DNA of 64,000 nucleotides. Origin: JACDAN01 sp963842235. Lineage in GTDB: Bacteria; Actinomycetota; Thermoleophilia; Gaiellales; Gaiellaceae. Positions 28,221-37,289 of this stretch are shown here, piece by piece. Position 1 is the stretch's first letter, and each line of letters begins with the position of its first letter. The stretch lies in NCBI GenBank assembly GCA_963842235.1, contig CAWJFT010000001.1, forward strand, positions 992,001 to 1,056,000, given 5' to 3'. The position numbers and the translations under genes are program-made. A model generated the notes under the pieces. It saw nothing but the letters and a program-made list of their open reading frames with translations. It made no database searches and was not told where the DNA came from.

Positions 28221-29752
28221 GAAGCCGCCCTCTGCTCCACCTGCCCGCCGGTCATGGCGATGCCGAGCTCCTCCTCGGTGACGTCAGGGCCGAACTCGGC
28301 GACGATCTGACCCTCGTAGAGGACGAGGATGCGGTCCGAGAGCGACAGGATCTCGTCGATCTCGAGCGAGATGAGGAGCACGGCGCGGCCCTCGTCGCGT
28401 TCCTCGACGAGTCGGCGGTGGACGAACTCGATCGCGCCGACGTCGAGACCGCGCGTCGGCTGCGCAGCGATCAGCGCGCGGGGATCGCGTGCGACTTCGC
28501 GCGCAACCACGACCTTTTGCTGATTCCCGCCCGACAGCGCGGCAGCCCGCGTCCGCGGTCCGCCGCCACGCACGTCGAATTCCTTCAGGAGCCGGCCCGC
28601 CGCGGCGATCATACGCCCGGGACGGAGCCAGCCGAGCCTGGCGAACGGCTCCTTCTCGTAGTCGTGGAGCGCGAGATTCTCGGCGAGCGTGAAGTCGAGG
28701 ACGAGGCCGCGGCGATGACGGTCCTCCGGGATGTGACCGAGCCCTTCGTCGTAGTGGTGCCGCGCGCTCTCCGTCGTCAACTCCCGGCCGCCGACACGGA
28801 CACTGCCTCCGCTCGGCTTCCGTAGCCCGGTGAGGGCGTCGATGAGCTCGCTTTGGCCGTTGCCGTCGACGCCGGCGATACCGACGATCTCTCGCGCACA
28901 GACCTCAAACGACACATCTCGGACGGCCGGGAGTCCCCTGTCGTCAAAAACCGCTAGGTTCTCGACGATCAAGAGCGCCTCGCCGGCCTCCACGGACGGC
29001 TTCTCGACCCGCAGGAGCACCTCCCGGCCGACCATCAGCCGCGCCAGCCCGTTCTGCGTGGCGCCCTCGCGCGGAACTGTCTCGATCTTCTTGCCGCGGC
29101 GCAGGACGGTGATGCGATCGGCGATGTCGAGCACCTCGCGGAGCTTGTGGCTGATGAAGATGATCGACATACCCTCGCGCTGCAGGGTCTTCAGGATTCC
29201 GAAGAGCTCGTCGGCCTCTTGCGGCGTCAGCACCGCCGTGGGCTCGTCGAGGATGAGGATGTCCGCGCCGCGGTAGAGGGCTTTCAGGATCTCCACCCGC
29301 TGTTGCTGGCCGACGGTGATGTTCTCGACGCGCTCGTCGGGGTCGATCGCGAAGTTGAAGGACGCTGAAAGGTCGCGAACGCGGCGGACGGCCGCGTCGT
29401 AGTCGAGGAAGACGCCCGCCTTACGCGGCTCTGCGGCAAGGACGATGTTCTCGGCCACCGTCATCACCGGGATGAGCATGAAGTGCTGGTGCACCATGCC
29501 GATCCCGTGCTCGATTGCCTCCCGCGGCGAGCCGATCGAGACCGGCTTGCCGTTGATCCTGATCTCGCCCTCATCCGGGTGGTAGAGGCCGTAGAGGACG
29601 TTCATCAGCGTCGACTTCCCGGCTCCGTTCTCGCCGAGGAGGGCGTGCACTTCGCCCGGCATGAGGTCGAGGTCGACGTGATCGTTCGCCACGACCCCGG
29701 GAAACCGCTTCGTGATTCCTCGCAGCTCGAGGATCGGGACCTGGTCGGCCAT
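28217..29752 (-). CDS. ABC transporter ATPase with two nucleotide-binding domains, BMP/nucleoside family
   Basis: Energises the BMP-type importer. The first domain has Walker A GENGAGKST, signature VGQQQ and Walker B ILILDEPT. The second has a degenerate Walker A (GVDGNGQSE), LSGGNQQK and a Walker B region reading IAAQPTRGLD, with Gln where Glu is usual; this matches the known asymmetry of the family. The ATG at 29752 (MADQVPILEL) is preferred over an upstream start at 29782, which would run into the intergenic hairpin. Length is 511 residues. Confidence 0.93.
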   Translation of the reverse strand: MADQVPILELRGITKRFPGVVANDHVDLDLMPGEVHALLGENGAGKSTLMNVLYGLYHPDEGEIRINGKPVSIGSPREAIEHGIGMVHQHFMLIPVMTVAENIVLAAEPRKAGVFLDYDAAVRRVRDLSASFNFAIDPDERVENITVGQQQRVEILKALYRGADILILDEPTAVLTPQEADELFGILKTLQREGMSIIFISHKLREVLDIADRITVLRRGKKIETVPREGATQNGLARLMVGREVLLRVEKPSVEAGEALLIVENLAVFDDRGLPAVRDVSFEVCAREIVGIAGVDGNGQSELIDALTGLRKPSGGSVRVGGRELTTESARHHYDEGLGHIPEDRHRRGLVLDFTLAENLALHDYEKEPFARLGWLRPGRMIAAAGRLLKEFDVRGGGPRTRAAALSGGNQQKVVVAREVARDPRALIAAQPTRGLDVGAIEFVHRRLVEERDEGRAVLLISLEIDEILSLSDRILVLYEGQIVAEFGPDVTEEELGIAMTGGQVEQRAAS

Positions 29753-29769
29753 CGCCAAGCCAGATCCTA

Positions 29770-29792
29770 GGGGGCGGGACAAGCCCGCCCCC
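29770..29792 (-). terminator. GC-rich hairpin between binding-protein and ATPase genes
   Basis: GGGGGCGGG-ACAAG-CCCGCCCCC, a perfect 9-bp stem without a U-tract. Lying just after the binding-protein gene, it may stabilise that transcript or attenuate read-through, giving more binding protein than ATPase, as in many binding-protein operons. Confidence 0.55.
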
Positions 29793-29813
29793 TTGGAACC
29801 AACTGTTTCGCCG

Positions 29814-30860
29814 TTACGAGGAGGGCGGCTTGATCTTGCCCTGGGCGATCAGCTTCTTGATCTTCTCGACCTTCTTCGTGTATTCGGTGCGCTTCGCCTT
29901 CGGCAGTCTCGTGCTGAGCTTGCCGTAGCCGACACCACCGCTCTTGACGTTGAAGATCTTGTCGAAGCCCCCGCGGAACCCGGCCGGGTTCGCCTTGAAG
30001 GCCTTGATCGTCTGGAAGACGGCGACGTCGACCTTCTTCGTCGCGCTGGTCAGGATGTGCTTGCCGAGGAACGACTGGTCGGCGTCGACGCCGATGCCCC
30101 AGATCTTCTTCTCCTTGGCAGCGGTGAGGCCACCGAGGCCACACTGGCCGGCGACCTCGAAGACGATCTTCGAGCCACGGTCGATCTGGTCGAGGGTCGT
30201 CTCCTTGCACTTCGCCTGGTCGGCGAAGGTCGGGTCATTGGCGTAGTTCACGAGCACGCGCGTGGCCTTGTTCGCCCGCTTGGCGCCCGCCTTGTAGCCG
30301 GCGATGAACTTCACGATCGCCGGGACCTTGTTCGCGCCGACCGCCGAGATGACGTCCGAGCCCTTCTGGTCCTTGACGACAAGGCCGGCGATGTAGCCGA
30401 CGAGATAGCCCGCTTCCTGCTCCTTGAAGACGAGGCCGCGAACGTTCGTCGGCTTCGATGAGAGCAGTGCGTACGGGACGTCGACGCCCGCGAACTTGGT
30501 GTTCGCGAACGAGCCCGCGATCTTGTCGAGCGGCTCGAACATCAGGAACCCGACGCCGATCACCAGCTGGTAGCCGCTCTGCGCGGCAGTACGCAGGTTG
30601 GGCAGCCGGTCGTTGGCCGAGCTCGTAATGTACGCGCGGCCCGAGACGCTCAGCTGCTTCTGAGCACGCTGGAGGCCGACGTACGAGAGATGGTTGAACC
30701 CCTTGTCGTTGAGGCCGCCGATGTCCGTGACGATCGCCGCTCTAGTGGTCGTTGCGCCGGATTTCGACGGCGCCGCAGTTGCCGAGAGCGCCATCGCCAG
30801 CATGACCGCGAACGCAGCCAGGCCGACAGACGCCCAAGGCAAGAGTTTCCTTACCTGCAC
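29814..30860 (-). CDS. BMP-family substrate-binding protein (nucleoside-type ABC importer)
   Basis: Periplasmic-binding fold of the Bmp/Med family, which bind purine nucleosides. Motifs: DIGGLNDKGFNHLSY, GVGFLMFEPLDKIA, GLVFKEQEAGYLVGYIAGL, IVFEVAGQCGLGGL and GIGVDADQSF. A hydrophobic signal at about 8-28 ends SATAAPS with no lipobox cysteine, so the protein looks secreted or retained by its signal rather than lipid-anchored, unlike most family members in monoderms. The GTG at 30860 follows GGGGAGG. First gene of the operon, 348 residues. Confidence 0.92.
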   Translation of the reverse strand: MQVRKLLPWASVGLAAFAVMLAMALSATAAPSKSGATTTRAAIVTDIGGLNDKGFNHLSYVGLQRAQKQLSVSGRAYITSSANDRLPNLRTAAQSGYQLVIGVGFLMFEPLDKIAGSFANTKFAGVDVPYALLSSKPTNVRGLVFKEQEAGYLVGYIAGLVVKDQKGSDVISAVGANKVPAIVKFIAGYKAGAKRANKATRVLVNYANDPTFADQAKCKETTLDQIDRGSKIVFEVAGQCGLGGLTAAKEKKIWGIGVDADQSFLGKHILTSATKKVDVAVFQTIKAFKANPAGFRGGFDKIFNVKSGGVGYGKLSTRLPKAKRTEYTKKVEKIKKLIAQGKIKPPSS

Positions 30861-30955
30861 TGATTCCTCCCCTTCTTTGAGGTTTCCTCGCTACAGAGGG
30901 ACTGCGAAAGGTGATGCTAACCCCCAATCCCTCGGACGTGAAGAGGCTGTGAAAG

Positions 30956-33130
30956 TTAGCCGGGAATCCGGTCGTAATCCCGGTTTTCAAGCAAGACTCG
31001 CCTCGGTTTCGAGCCTTCGTAGCCCGAGATGATCCCGCGCCGCTCGAGCATGTCGATCAGGCGGCCGGCGCGCGTGTAGCCGACTCGCAGGCGGCGCTGG
31101 AGCAGGGACACCGAGGCGGTCTGGGTCTGCACGACGATCTCGATCGCTTTCTCGAGCAGCGGGTCCTGGTCGGGATCGAAATCGTCGTCGTCCCCGAGCT
31201 CTTCGGGGGGCGGCTCGGGGGCCTCGAGCAGCGACTTGTCGAGCTCCTGGCCGCGCTGGGCGCGACACTGCTCGACGAGCAGGGCGATTTCCTCCTCGCT
31301 GACATAGGCGCCCTGGAGCCGCTGGAGGCGAGAGGTTCCGAGCGGCTTGAACAGCATGTCGCCCTGGCCGAGCAGGCTTTCCGCGCCCGCCTGGTCGAGG
31401 ATCACCCGCGAATCGGTCTGGCTGGAGACGGCGAAGGCGATCCGGGACGGGACGTTCGCCTTGATCATCCCGGTGATCACGTCGACCGACGGCCGCTGCG
31501 TCGCGAGCACCAGATGGACGCCGACGGCGCGCGACTTCTGGGCCAGCCGGATGACGGCGTCCTCGACCTGCTGCGGCGAGATCATCATCAGGTCGGCGAG
31601 CTCGTCGATGACGACGAGGAGGTACGGAAGCGTCTCCTCCCCGCGGCTGCGGAAAGCACGGTTGGCTTCGGGCAGGTTCCGGGCGCGGACGCTGCTGAGG
31701 CGCTCGTAGCGACGCTCCATTTCCGCCAGGACGTTTCCGAGCACGATGGCCGCTTCCTTCGGGCTGGAGACGACTGGGGTCAGGAGGTGCGGGATCGACT
31801 CGTAGAGCGAGAGCTCGATGCGCTTCGGGTCGATGAGGATCAGGCGCGTGTCGTCCGGAGTGGCGCGGAGGAGAATCGAGCTGAGGATCGTGTTGATGCA
31901 GCCCGACTTGCCCGATCCGGTCGTACCGGCGATCAGGAGATGCGGCATTCGCGCGAGGTCGGTCCAGACGGCGCTGCCGGAGATGTCCTTCCCCAGCCAG
32001 ACGGCGAGCGGGCTCGCCGTCGTCGGCAGCTCGTCGAAGACGTCGCCGAGCGTGACGAGGTTCGGCGACAGGTTCGGTACCTCGACGCCGACCGCCTGCT
32101 TGCCGGGGATGGGCGCCAGGATCCGGATCTCTGTTGTTGCCAGCGCGTAGGAGAGGTCGTCCTTGAGCGCCGCGACCTTCGACATCTTCGTGCCGGCCGC
32201 GAGCTGGAGCTCGTAGCGGGTGACGCGCGGGCCCGTGATCTCGCCCACCACGCGAGCCTCGATTCCGAAGTCCGCGAGCGCACGGACGAGCGCCTCCGCG
32301 ACCTGCTCCGTCGGGTGGGCCTTGTCGTTGGCCCGCGCCGGGGAACGGCGGAGCATCGACGGCTCGGGCAGGACGTAGTCCTCCTTCGTCGGGTTCGGTG
32401 GGTCGAAGAGCGCTTGCTGGGTCTCCTCCGTCGACTCGTCGTGAAGCGCAACGAGCGGCGGCGGTTCCGCCTGCCCGACGACATCCGGGAAGTCGGAGAC
32501 GCCGTCCACCGGCGGCTCGAGCTTCCGCGGCCTCAGCGGGATCGGCGGCGGCAGCGGCTCTGTCATCCGTTGCTTGCGCTCGAACGTGCGACGGGCGGCC
32601 GTGCGGGCACGGCGCACCGCCGGCCCCGAGCCGCGGACGAGCGCTCCGACCGATGCGCCGGAGAGCAGCAGGACGCCGGCCGTCAGGGCTGTGATGCCGG
32701 CTAGGAGCATCCCGGTATGGCCGACGAGCGTCCCGACCACTTCGTCCAGCGCCTGCCCGACATAGCCGCCGTGTCCGCCGAGGACGAGCATCAGTCCGAG
32801 CGCGGTCACGACGAGGCCGGTGCGGAAGGGTCGGAGCTCCACGATCGCGCTCCGGCCGAGCATCAGCGTCCCGACGATGACGAGCGCCGCTGGGAGCAGG
32901 TAGCCGGCGCCGCCCACGAGCGCCCAGAGCCCGTCCGTGATCCAGCCCCCGGCTCGGCCGCCCTCCCAGCCGAGGTAGACGAGCGTCGCCAGGAAGAGCC
33001 CGACCGCGGTCAGGCCGAGGCCGATCAGCTCGGGATGGTGATGGCTTCGCTTCTTCACCGCGCGCTTTCGACGCTTCACGCGTGCGGGCGCGCGAGGTCG
33101 GAGCACACGCCTCTTCCGCTTGTGCGCCAT
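30956..33130 (-). CDS. ftsK: DNA translocase FtsK
   Basis: Septum-located motor that pumps chromosome DNA to resolve dimers at division. A very basic N-terminus (1-30) is followed by four membrane helices (about 33-165), a short linker, an alpha domain (about 270-370) and the RecA-like motor with Walker A GTTGSGKS and Walker B LLVVIDELADL. ATQRPSVDVITG and a gamma winged-helix domain (about 655-720, with YTRAGRLIDMLERRGII) follow. At 724 residues it is complete. It lies upstream of the transporter operon; ftsK near rodZ-cinA-recA is a conserved neighbourhood. Confidence 0.96.
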   Translation of the reverse strand: MAHKRKRRVLRPRAPARVKRRKRAVKKRSHHHPELIGLGLTAVGLFLATLVYLGWEGGRAGGWITDGLWALVGGAGYLLPAALVIVGTLMLGRSAIVELRPFRTGLVVTALGLMLVLGGHGGYVGQALDEVVGTLVGHTGMLLAGITALTAGVLLLSGASVGALVRGSGPAVRRARTAARRTFERKQRMTEPLPPPIPLRPRKLEPPVDGVSDFPDVVGQAEPPPLVALHDESTEETQQALFDPPNPTKEDYVLPEPSMLRRSPARANDKAHPTEQVAEALVRALADFGIEARVVGEITGPRVTRYELQLAAGTKMSKVAALKDDLSYALATTEIRILAPIPGKQAVGVEVPNLSPNLVTLGDVFDELPTTASPLAVWLGKDISGSAVWTDLARMPHLLIAGTTGSGKSGCINTILSSILLRATPDDTRLILIDPKRIELSLYESIPHLLTPVVSSPKEAAIVLGNVLAEMERRYERLSSVRARNLPEANRAFRSRGEETLPYLLVVIDELADLMMISPQQVEDAVIRLAQKSRAVGVHLVLATQRPSVDVITGMIKANVPSRIAFAVSSQTDSRVILDQAGAESLLGQGDMLFKPLGTSRLQRLQGAYVSEEEIALLVEQCRAQRGQELDKSLLEAPEPPPEELGDDDDFDPDQDPLLEKAIEIVVQTQTASVSLLQRRLRVGYTRAGRLIDMLERRGIISGYEGSKPRRVLLENRDYDRIPG

Positions 33131-33162
33131 GCGCGCGAACTTCGACGGCCCGAGCCTGACCC

Positions 33163-34077
33163 CTACCCGAGGGAGCTCAGTCGGTCGACGAGCAGCTCGA
33201 GGAACGCGTCGCCTTCGATCTCGACGCCGACGTGGGCGTTCGGATCGTTTCCCGTCCGTCGCCAGAGGTCGACGACGGTGCGGCCGCGGCAGAGCTCCGA
33301 CTGGCAGTCGATCGCCACGTGGCGGTGTGCGGTTTCGACGAGGTCCGGGCGGAAGACGTAAGCGACCGCGACCGCATCGTGGATCGGCGCTCCGTCGAAG
33401 CCGTAGGTCTCGGCGTGGAAGCGGGAGAAGAAGTCGTACAGCTCGGCGACCATGCGGCCGGTGCGGCCTGCCGCGCGCAGGCGCTCGGCGTGCTCGTCCC
33501 GCATCAGGGCCCTGTGTGTGACGTCGAGCCCGATCATCGTTAGATCGATGCCGCTGGCGAAGACGCGGGCTGCGGCCTCCGGATCGGCCCAGATGTTGAA
33601 CTCGGCCGCAGGCGTGACGTTGCCCTCCGCGATCGATCCACCCATGAGCACGATCCGCTCCGGCCGGGCGTCCGGGTGGCGTGCGAGCAGGAGGGCGACG
33701 TTCGTGAGCGGGCCCGTTGCGACGAGCGTCGTCCCCGTTACTCGCTCCGCAAGGAAGTCGACCGCATGCTGGTCGATGGGCCGTCCTCGGGCGGGCGGCA
33801 GGTCCGGCCCGTCGAGGCCGGTCTCTCCGTGGACGTAGGCCGCGACGAACGGCTCGCGGACGAGTGGGCGGTCGGCGCCTGCCGCGACCTCGATGTCGTC
33901 TCGGCCGACGAACTCGAGCACGCGGAGCGCATTGGCGGTCGTCTTCTCCAGCGTCTGGTTGCCGGCGACTGTCGTGACCCCGCGCACCTCCAGCTCGGGG
34001 CTCGCAAGCGCCAAAAGGAGCGCGATCGCATCGTCGTGCCCCGGGTCGCAGTCGAGGAGGATCGGCGCGGGCATCAT
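33163..34077 (-). CDS. Inosine-uridine preferring nucleoside hydrolase
   Basis: Cleaves ribonucleosides to base and ribose. The family Ca-binding N-terminus is ILLDCDPGHDDAIALLLA. VAGNQTLEKTTANAL, ATGPLTNVALLL, VLMGGSIAEGN, EFNIWADPEAA and the C-terminal HDAVAVAY follow. Length is 304 residues, typical. Together with ribokinase just upstream and the BMP importer downstream, it fits a nucleoside-salvage route. Confidence 0.93.
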   Translation of the reverse strand: MMPAPILLDCDPGHDDAIALLLALASPELEVRGVTTVAGNQTLEKTTANALRVLEFVGRDDIEVAAGADRPLVREPFVAAYVHGETGLDGPDLPPARGRPIDQHAVDFLAERVTGTTLVATGPLTNVALLLARHPDARPERIVLMGGSIAEGNVTPAAEFNIWADPEAAARVFASGIDLTMIGLDVTHRALMRDEHAERLRAAGRTGRMVAELYDFFSRFHAETYGFDGAPIHDAVAVAYVFRPDLVETAHRHVAIDCQSELCRGRTVVDLWRRTGNDPNAHVGVEIEGDAFLELLVDRLSSLG

Positions 34078-34099
34078 CGTGACTCGAGCGCAGAACCCA

Positions 34100-34184
34100 A
34101 GTTACAACTTGTTACAAGGACTGGTTCGCGCTCTGCAGAGCGGCACTTTCCGGCGGGCGGCGGCTCAAGTGACAAGTTGTAACT
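34100..34184. promoter_or_regulatory. Inverted repeat pair in the rbsK-nucleoside hydrolase gap
   Basis: An AT-rich 19-base sequence starting AGTTACAACTTGT (34100-34118) recurs as its imperfect reverse complement at 34166-34184 (16 of 19 positions match). Each arm has an ACAA-C-TTGT core. Between them lies a perfect 14-base palindrome, CGCTCTGCAGAGCG (34129-34142). One arm overlaps the rbsK stop codon, the other lies about 25 bases from the hydrolase start. Candidate operator pair or large stem-loop. Confidence 0.55.
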
Positions 34185-34986
34185 AGCCCTGGGGCGCAAG
34201 GATCGCGTCCACTTCCGTCGCAGTCGGGAGCGATGGTTGCGCGCCCGGACGTGTCGTGGCGATCGCGCCTGCGGCGCACGCGCGCGTGAGCGCCTCGTCC
34301 CAGTCCCGGCCTTCGAGGTGCGAGACCACGAGACACGCCGTGAACGCGTCGCCCGCCGCCGTGGCGTCGACTGCGTCGACCCGCGGAGGCGTCGCGCGCG
34401 CCACCTCGCTGCCGTTCTCCAGTAGGACCGCGCCCTCCTCGCCGAGCGTCAGGGCGACGAGCTTCCCGCGCGAGTTAACCTCGTACTCGTAGCGGTTGAC
34501 GACGAGGAGGTCCGGCTCGATGTCGATGGGCTTCGCAGGCGCGGCGTTCAGGCAGAACCAGTCGGCCGACGCCGCGTTCGCCGCCATCGTCTCGACCGGG
34601 ATCTCGAGCTGGCAGAGGACGTTTCCGCTCGCCACCGCGTCGACCGTGGCGTTCGCGCCCGGGACGACCACAATCTGGTTCTCGCCGTCGGCGGCGACGA
34701 GGATCAGCGCGACGCCGGTGTCGCCACGCCGGGAGACGTCGACTTCCACGCTTGCCTCACGCAGACCGGCGAGCGCCTCCTCTGCGAACTGATCCTCCCC
34801 GACGGCGCCGAGGAACGTCACCTCCGCACCGAGCCGGGCGGCCGCGACCGCCTGGTTCGCCCCCTTCCCGCCGGGGATTCGCGTAAGCGACGCGTCAGTC
34901 AGCGTCTCGCCCGGCCGCGGGAGGCGCTCGACGCGGGCGACGAGATCGAGGTTCGCCGACCCGACGACGGTCAGCCTAGGCTGCAA
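34183..34986 (-). CDS. rbsK: Ribokinase (PfkB family)
   Basis: Phosphorylates ribose at O5 to ribose 5-phosphate. Motifs: VVGSANLDLVARVERLP, the family GGKGANQAVAAARLGA and the catalytic segment DATAAGDAF. The usual GAGD loop reads AAGD here, with the catalytic Asp retained. Length is 267 residues, somewhat short. It overlaps the gene upstream by 11 bases. Adjacency to a nucleoside hydrolase argues that its ribose comes from nucleosides. Confidence 0.88.
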   Translation of the reverse strand: MQPRLTVVGSANLDLVARVERLPRPGETLTDASLTRIPGGKGANQAVAAARLGAEVTFLGAVGEDQFAEEALAGLREASVEVDVSRRGDTGVALILVAADGENQIVVVPGANATVDAVASGNVLCQLEIPVETMAANAASADWFCLNAAPAKPIDIEPDLLVVNRYEYEVNSRGKLVALTLGEEGAVLLENGSEVARATPPRVDAVDATAAGDAFTACLVVSHLEGRDWDEALTRACAAGAIATTRPGAQPSLPTATEVDAILAPQG

Positions 34987-35515
34987 GCGCGCGAAGATCG
35001 TCGAGCGCGCCGTCGAGCAGGTTCTCGCGCAGGTCGAAGAGCCCTGCCCACAGCGAGGAACGGTCAGGCGCGGAGCCGATCCGGACCGCGCTCGTCAGCC
35101 CTTCCAGGGCCCGCACGAGCACCGCGAGCTCGAGATAGGCGTGCGCGACCCGGTGAGGAGCGGCGGCAACGCCCGCCCGGTAGAGCACCGGCGCCCACTC
35201 CATGAGCTCGGCTGGCCCGGGCTCGCCGTACCAGGAACGCCCCTCGGCGAGATACGGCTCCAGCTCGAGCAGGTACCGCCCCAACGGCCGCTCGAGGCCG
35301 GTGATAGCGGTCTCCGCCCGGTCCGCCGCCCGCCGGAGAGCCGCTTGCCGCCGTCCAGGAGTGCAGGGCTGCGCGTCTCCACGCGCCCACCGCTCGAGCA
35401 GCCGGCAGAAGGCCAGTGCGGCTACCTCACAGGCCCCGAGCTGCGTGATCAAACGACGGGCCGTCGCCTCCTCTGCCGCGTTCTCGACGAGCGCCGCAGA
35501 CCAGTCGTGCTTCAT
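34976..35515 (-). CDS. Hypothetical helical protein
   Basis: A 179-residue, Ala- and Arg-rich, mostly helical protein with no signal peptide or membrane segment. I recognise no family. It has stretches such as RLITQLGACEVAALAFCRLLE and a C-terminal LFDLRENLLDGALDDLRAL. Its ATG overlaps the RNase J stop by 4 bases and its end overlaps ribokinase by 11, so it is a real operon member. Function unknown. Confidence 0.7.
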   Translation of the reverse strand: MKHDWSAALVENAAEEATARRLITQLGACEVAALAFCRLLERWARGDAQPCTPGRRQAALRRAADRAETAITGLERPLGRYLLELEPYLAEGRSWYGEPGPAELMEWAPVLYRAGVAAAPHRVAHAYLELAVLVRALEGLTSAVRIGSAPDRSSLWAGLFDLRENLLDGALDDLRALAA

Positions 35516-37179
35516 ACCTCAACTATGACGGGGAGGATCATGGGCCGCCTCCCCGTGCGGTCGTAGATCAGCTGCGCGATCGAATCGTGGAGATGCTCCT
35601 GGAGAAGCTTGATCTCGGTCACGTTCTGGCGGAGGAGATCCCGCAGCACCCGGTCGGCCTCCGACTGCATCTCGTCCATCAGCGGACCGGGCTCGGTGAC
35701 CCCTCGAGAGATCAGCTCCGACCGGCTCTCTGGGACACCGTTTCTGCCGCCGACCGTGGCCACGATGATGAGGATTCCGTCCTCGGAGAGGTGGCGACGG
35801 TCCCGAAGGGCCAGGGCCTGCACGTCCCCCACGCCCAGCCCGTCCACGAACGTCACGCCAGTCTCCACACGGTCGACGAGGCGGGCGCCGTCGCGGCTGA
35901 GCTCGACGACGGAGCCGTTCTCCGCCAGCACGATCGAGTCGGCGGGCACACCGCCCTCCTGAGCGAGGCGCCCGTGCGCCGCCAGCATGCGAAACTCGCC
36001 GTGCACCGGCATGACGTGCTTCGGGCGGACGAGCCCGAGCATCGTGCGCAGCTCCTCCGCGTAGGCATGGCCGGAGACGTGCACCGGCGCGATCTCCTGA
36101 TGGAGCACCTCGGCGCCGGACTTCGCCAGCTGGTTGATCGAGTCGTGCACGCGAAGCTCGTTCCCAGGAACCGGCTTCGCGGAGATGATCACCGTGTCGC
36201 CGCGGTCGACCTCGACCGCCGGGTGGTCGTGGTAGGCGATCCGGGTCAGCGCGGACATCGGCTCGCCCTGGCTCCCGGTGCACAGGATCAGCACCTCGTG
36301 GGGGCGGTACTCGCCGAGCTCGTTCGGCCGGATCAAGCTGTCCTCGGGCATGTGGACGTAGCCGAGGTTCCGCGCGATGTTCAGGTTCTTGCGCATGGAA
36401 CGGCCGACGACGCTCACCTTGCGCCCGGCCTGAACGGCCACGTCGATCGCCTGCTGCATCCGGTGGACGTTCGACGCGAAGCAGGCGACCAGCACCCGTC
36501 CCTGGCAGCTGGGGATGATCTGCCGGAACGCCTCACCGACGAGTCGCTCCGAGCCGGTGAAGCCGGGGCGCTCCGCATTCGTGGAGTCGCCGAGCAGCAA
36601 ATCGACGCCGAGGCTGCCGAGCTCGGCCAACCGTCCGACGTCGGTCCGGACGCCGTCCACGGGCGTGTGATCGAGCTTCCAGTCGCCGGTCGCGAGGACA
36701 CGTCCGGCGGGGCTCTCGAGCAGGACGGCCACGGAGTCGGGAACGGAGTGCGCGACCCGCACGAACTCCACGCGGAAGGGCCCAATGTCGACAGGCCCGG
36801 CCTCCGGCCTCGCCTCTATGAGGTCGGCCGCCTGCAGCAGCCCGTGCTCGTCGAGGCGCGACTGGGCAAGAGCGAGGGTCAGACGAGTGCCCCAGACCTG
36901 GGGGATGCGAACCTCGCGGAGCAGGTACGGCAGCGCACCAACGTGGTCCTCGTGGGCGTGCGTGAGGATCACGGCGCGGACGCGGTCCCGCCGGTCGGCC
37001 AGATAGGCGAAGTCCGGGAGGATCAGGTCGACGCCGAGGTGCTCGTCGCGCGGGAACGCGAGCCCGGCGTCGAGAACGACGATGTCTTCGCCGAGCTCGA
37101 AGGCGGTCATGTTCTTGCCAACCTCCCCGACGCCGCCCAGCGGGATGATGCGCAGGGTTTCTGAAGCCACGACTTGCAC
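35512..37179 (-). CDS. rnj: Ribonuclease J
   Basis: Metallo-beta-lactamase/beta-CASP ribonuclease with 5'-3' exonuclease and endonuclease activity. Motifs: IIPLGGVGEVGKNM at the start, zinc ligands THAHEDHVG, ATGDWKLDH, the beta-CASP motifs LCTGSQGEPMSAL and VSGHAYAEEL, and HVMPVHGEFRM. Length is 555 residues. The GTG at 37179 is followed by another in-frame GTG three codons on, so the exact start is open. It sits downstream of dapA, as in many actinobacteria. Confidence 0.95.
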   Translation of the reverse strand: MQVVASETLRIIPLGGVGEVGKNMTAFELGEDIVVLDAGLAFPRDEHLGVDLILPDFAYLADRRDRVRAVILTHAHEDHVGALPYLLREVRIPQVWGTRLTLALAQSRLDEHGLLQAADLIEARPEAGPVDIGPFRVEFVRVAHSVPDSVAVLLESPAGRVLATGDWKLDHTPVDGVRTDVGRLAELGSLGVDLLLGDSTNAERPGFTGSERLVGEAFRQIIPSCQGRVLVACFASNVHRMQQAIDVAVQAGRKVSVVGRSMRKNLNIARNLGYVHMPEDSLIRPNELGEYRPHEVLILCTGSQGEPMSALTRIAYHDHPAVEVDRGDTVIISAKPVPGNELRVHDSINQLAKSGAEVLHQEIAPVHVSGHAYAEELRTMLGLVRPKHVMPVHGEFRMLAAHGRLAQEGGVPADSIVLAENGSVVELSRDGARLVDRVETGVTFVDGLGVGDVQALALRDRRHLSEDGILIIVATVGGRNGVPESRSELISRGVTEPGPLMDEMQSEADRVLRDLLRQNVTEIKLLQEHLHDSIAQLIYDRTGRRPMILPVIVEV

Positions 37180-37289
37180 TCTAGTCGGGCCGCACCGGCA
37201 AAGCCGGCACGGCCTTTCCTGGTCGGCGCCGCCCAGTCGGCGCCTTAGATTGGCGCCGCGACGCGGGCGTGGATGCGCCTGAGGGTGGC
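37180..37289. other. Non-coding gap rich in GC hairpins between dapA and rnj
   Basis: It contains a CCGGC-AAA-GCCGG hairpin near 37196-37208 and three copies of the palindrome GGCGCC within about 40 bases (37227-37256). No open frame is convincing. It probably carries the dapA termination signal and the rnj promoter. Confidence 0.4.

Noticed and set aside
30861..30955. Purine-type riboswitch in the binding-protein leader
   Set aside because: The leader is under 100 bases and I see no three-way junction with the conserved loop bases of purine riboswitches.
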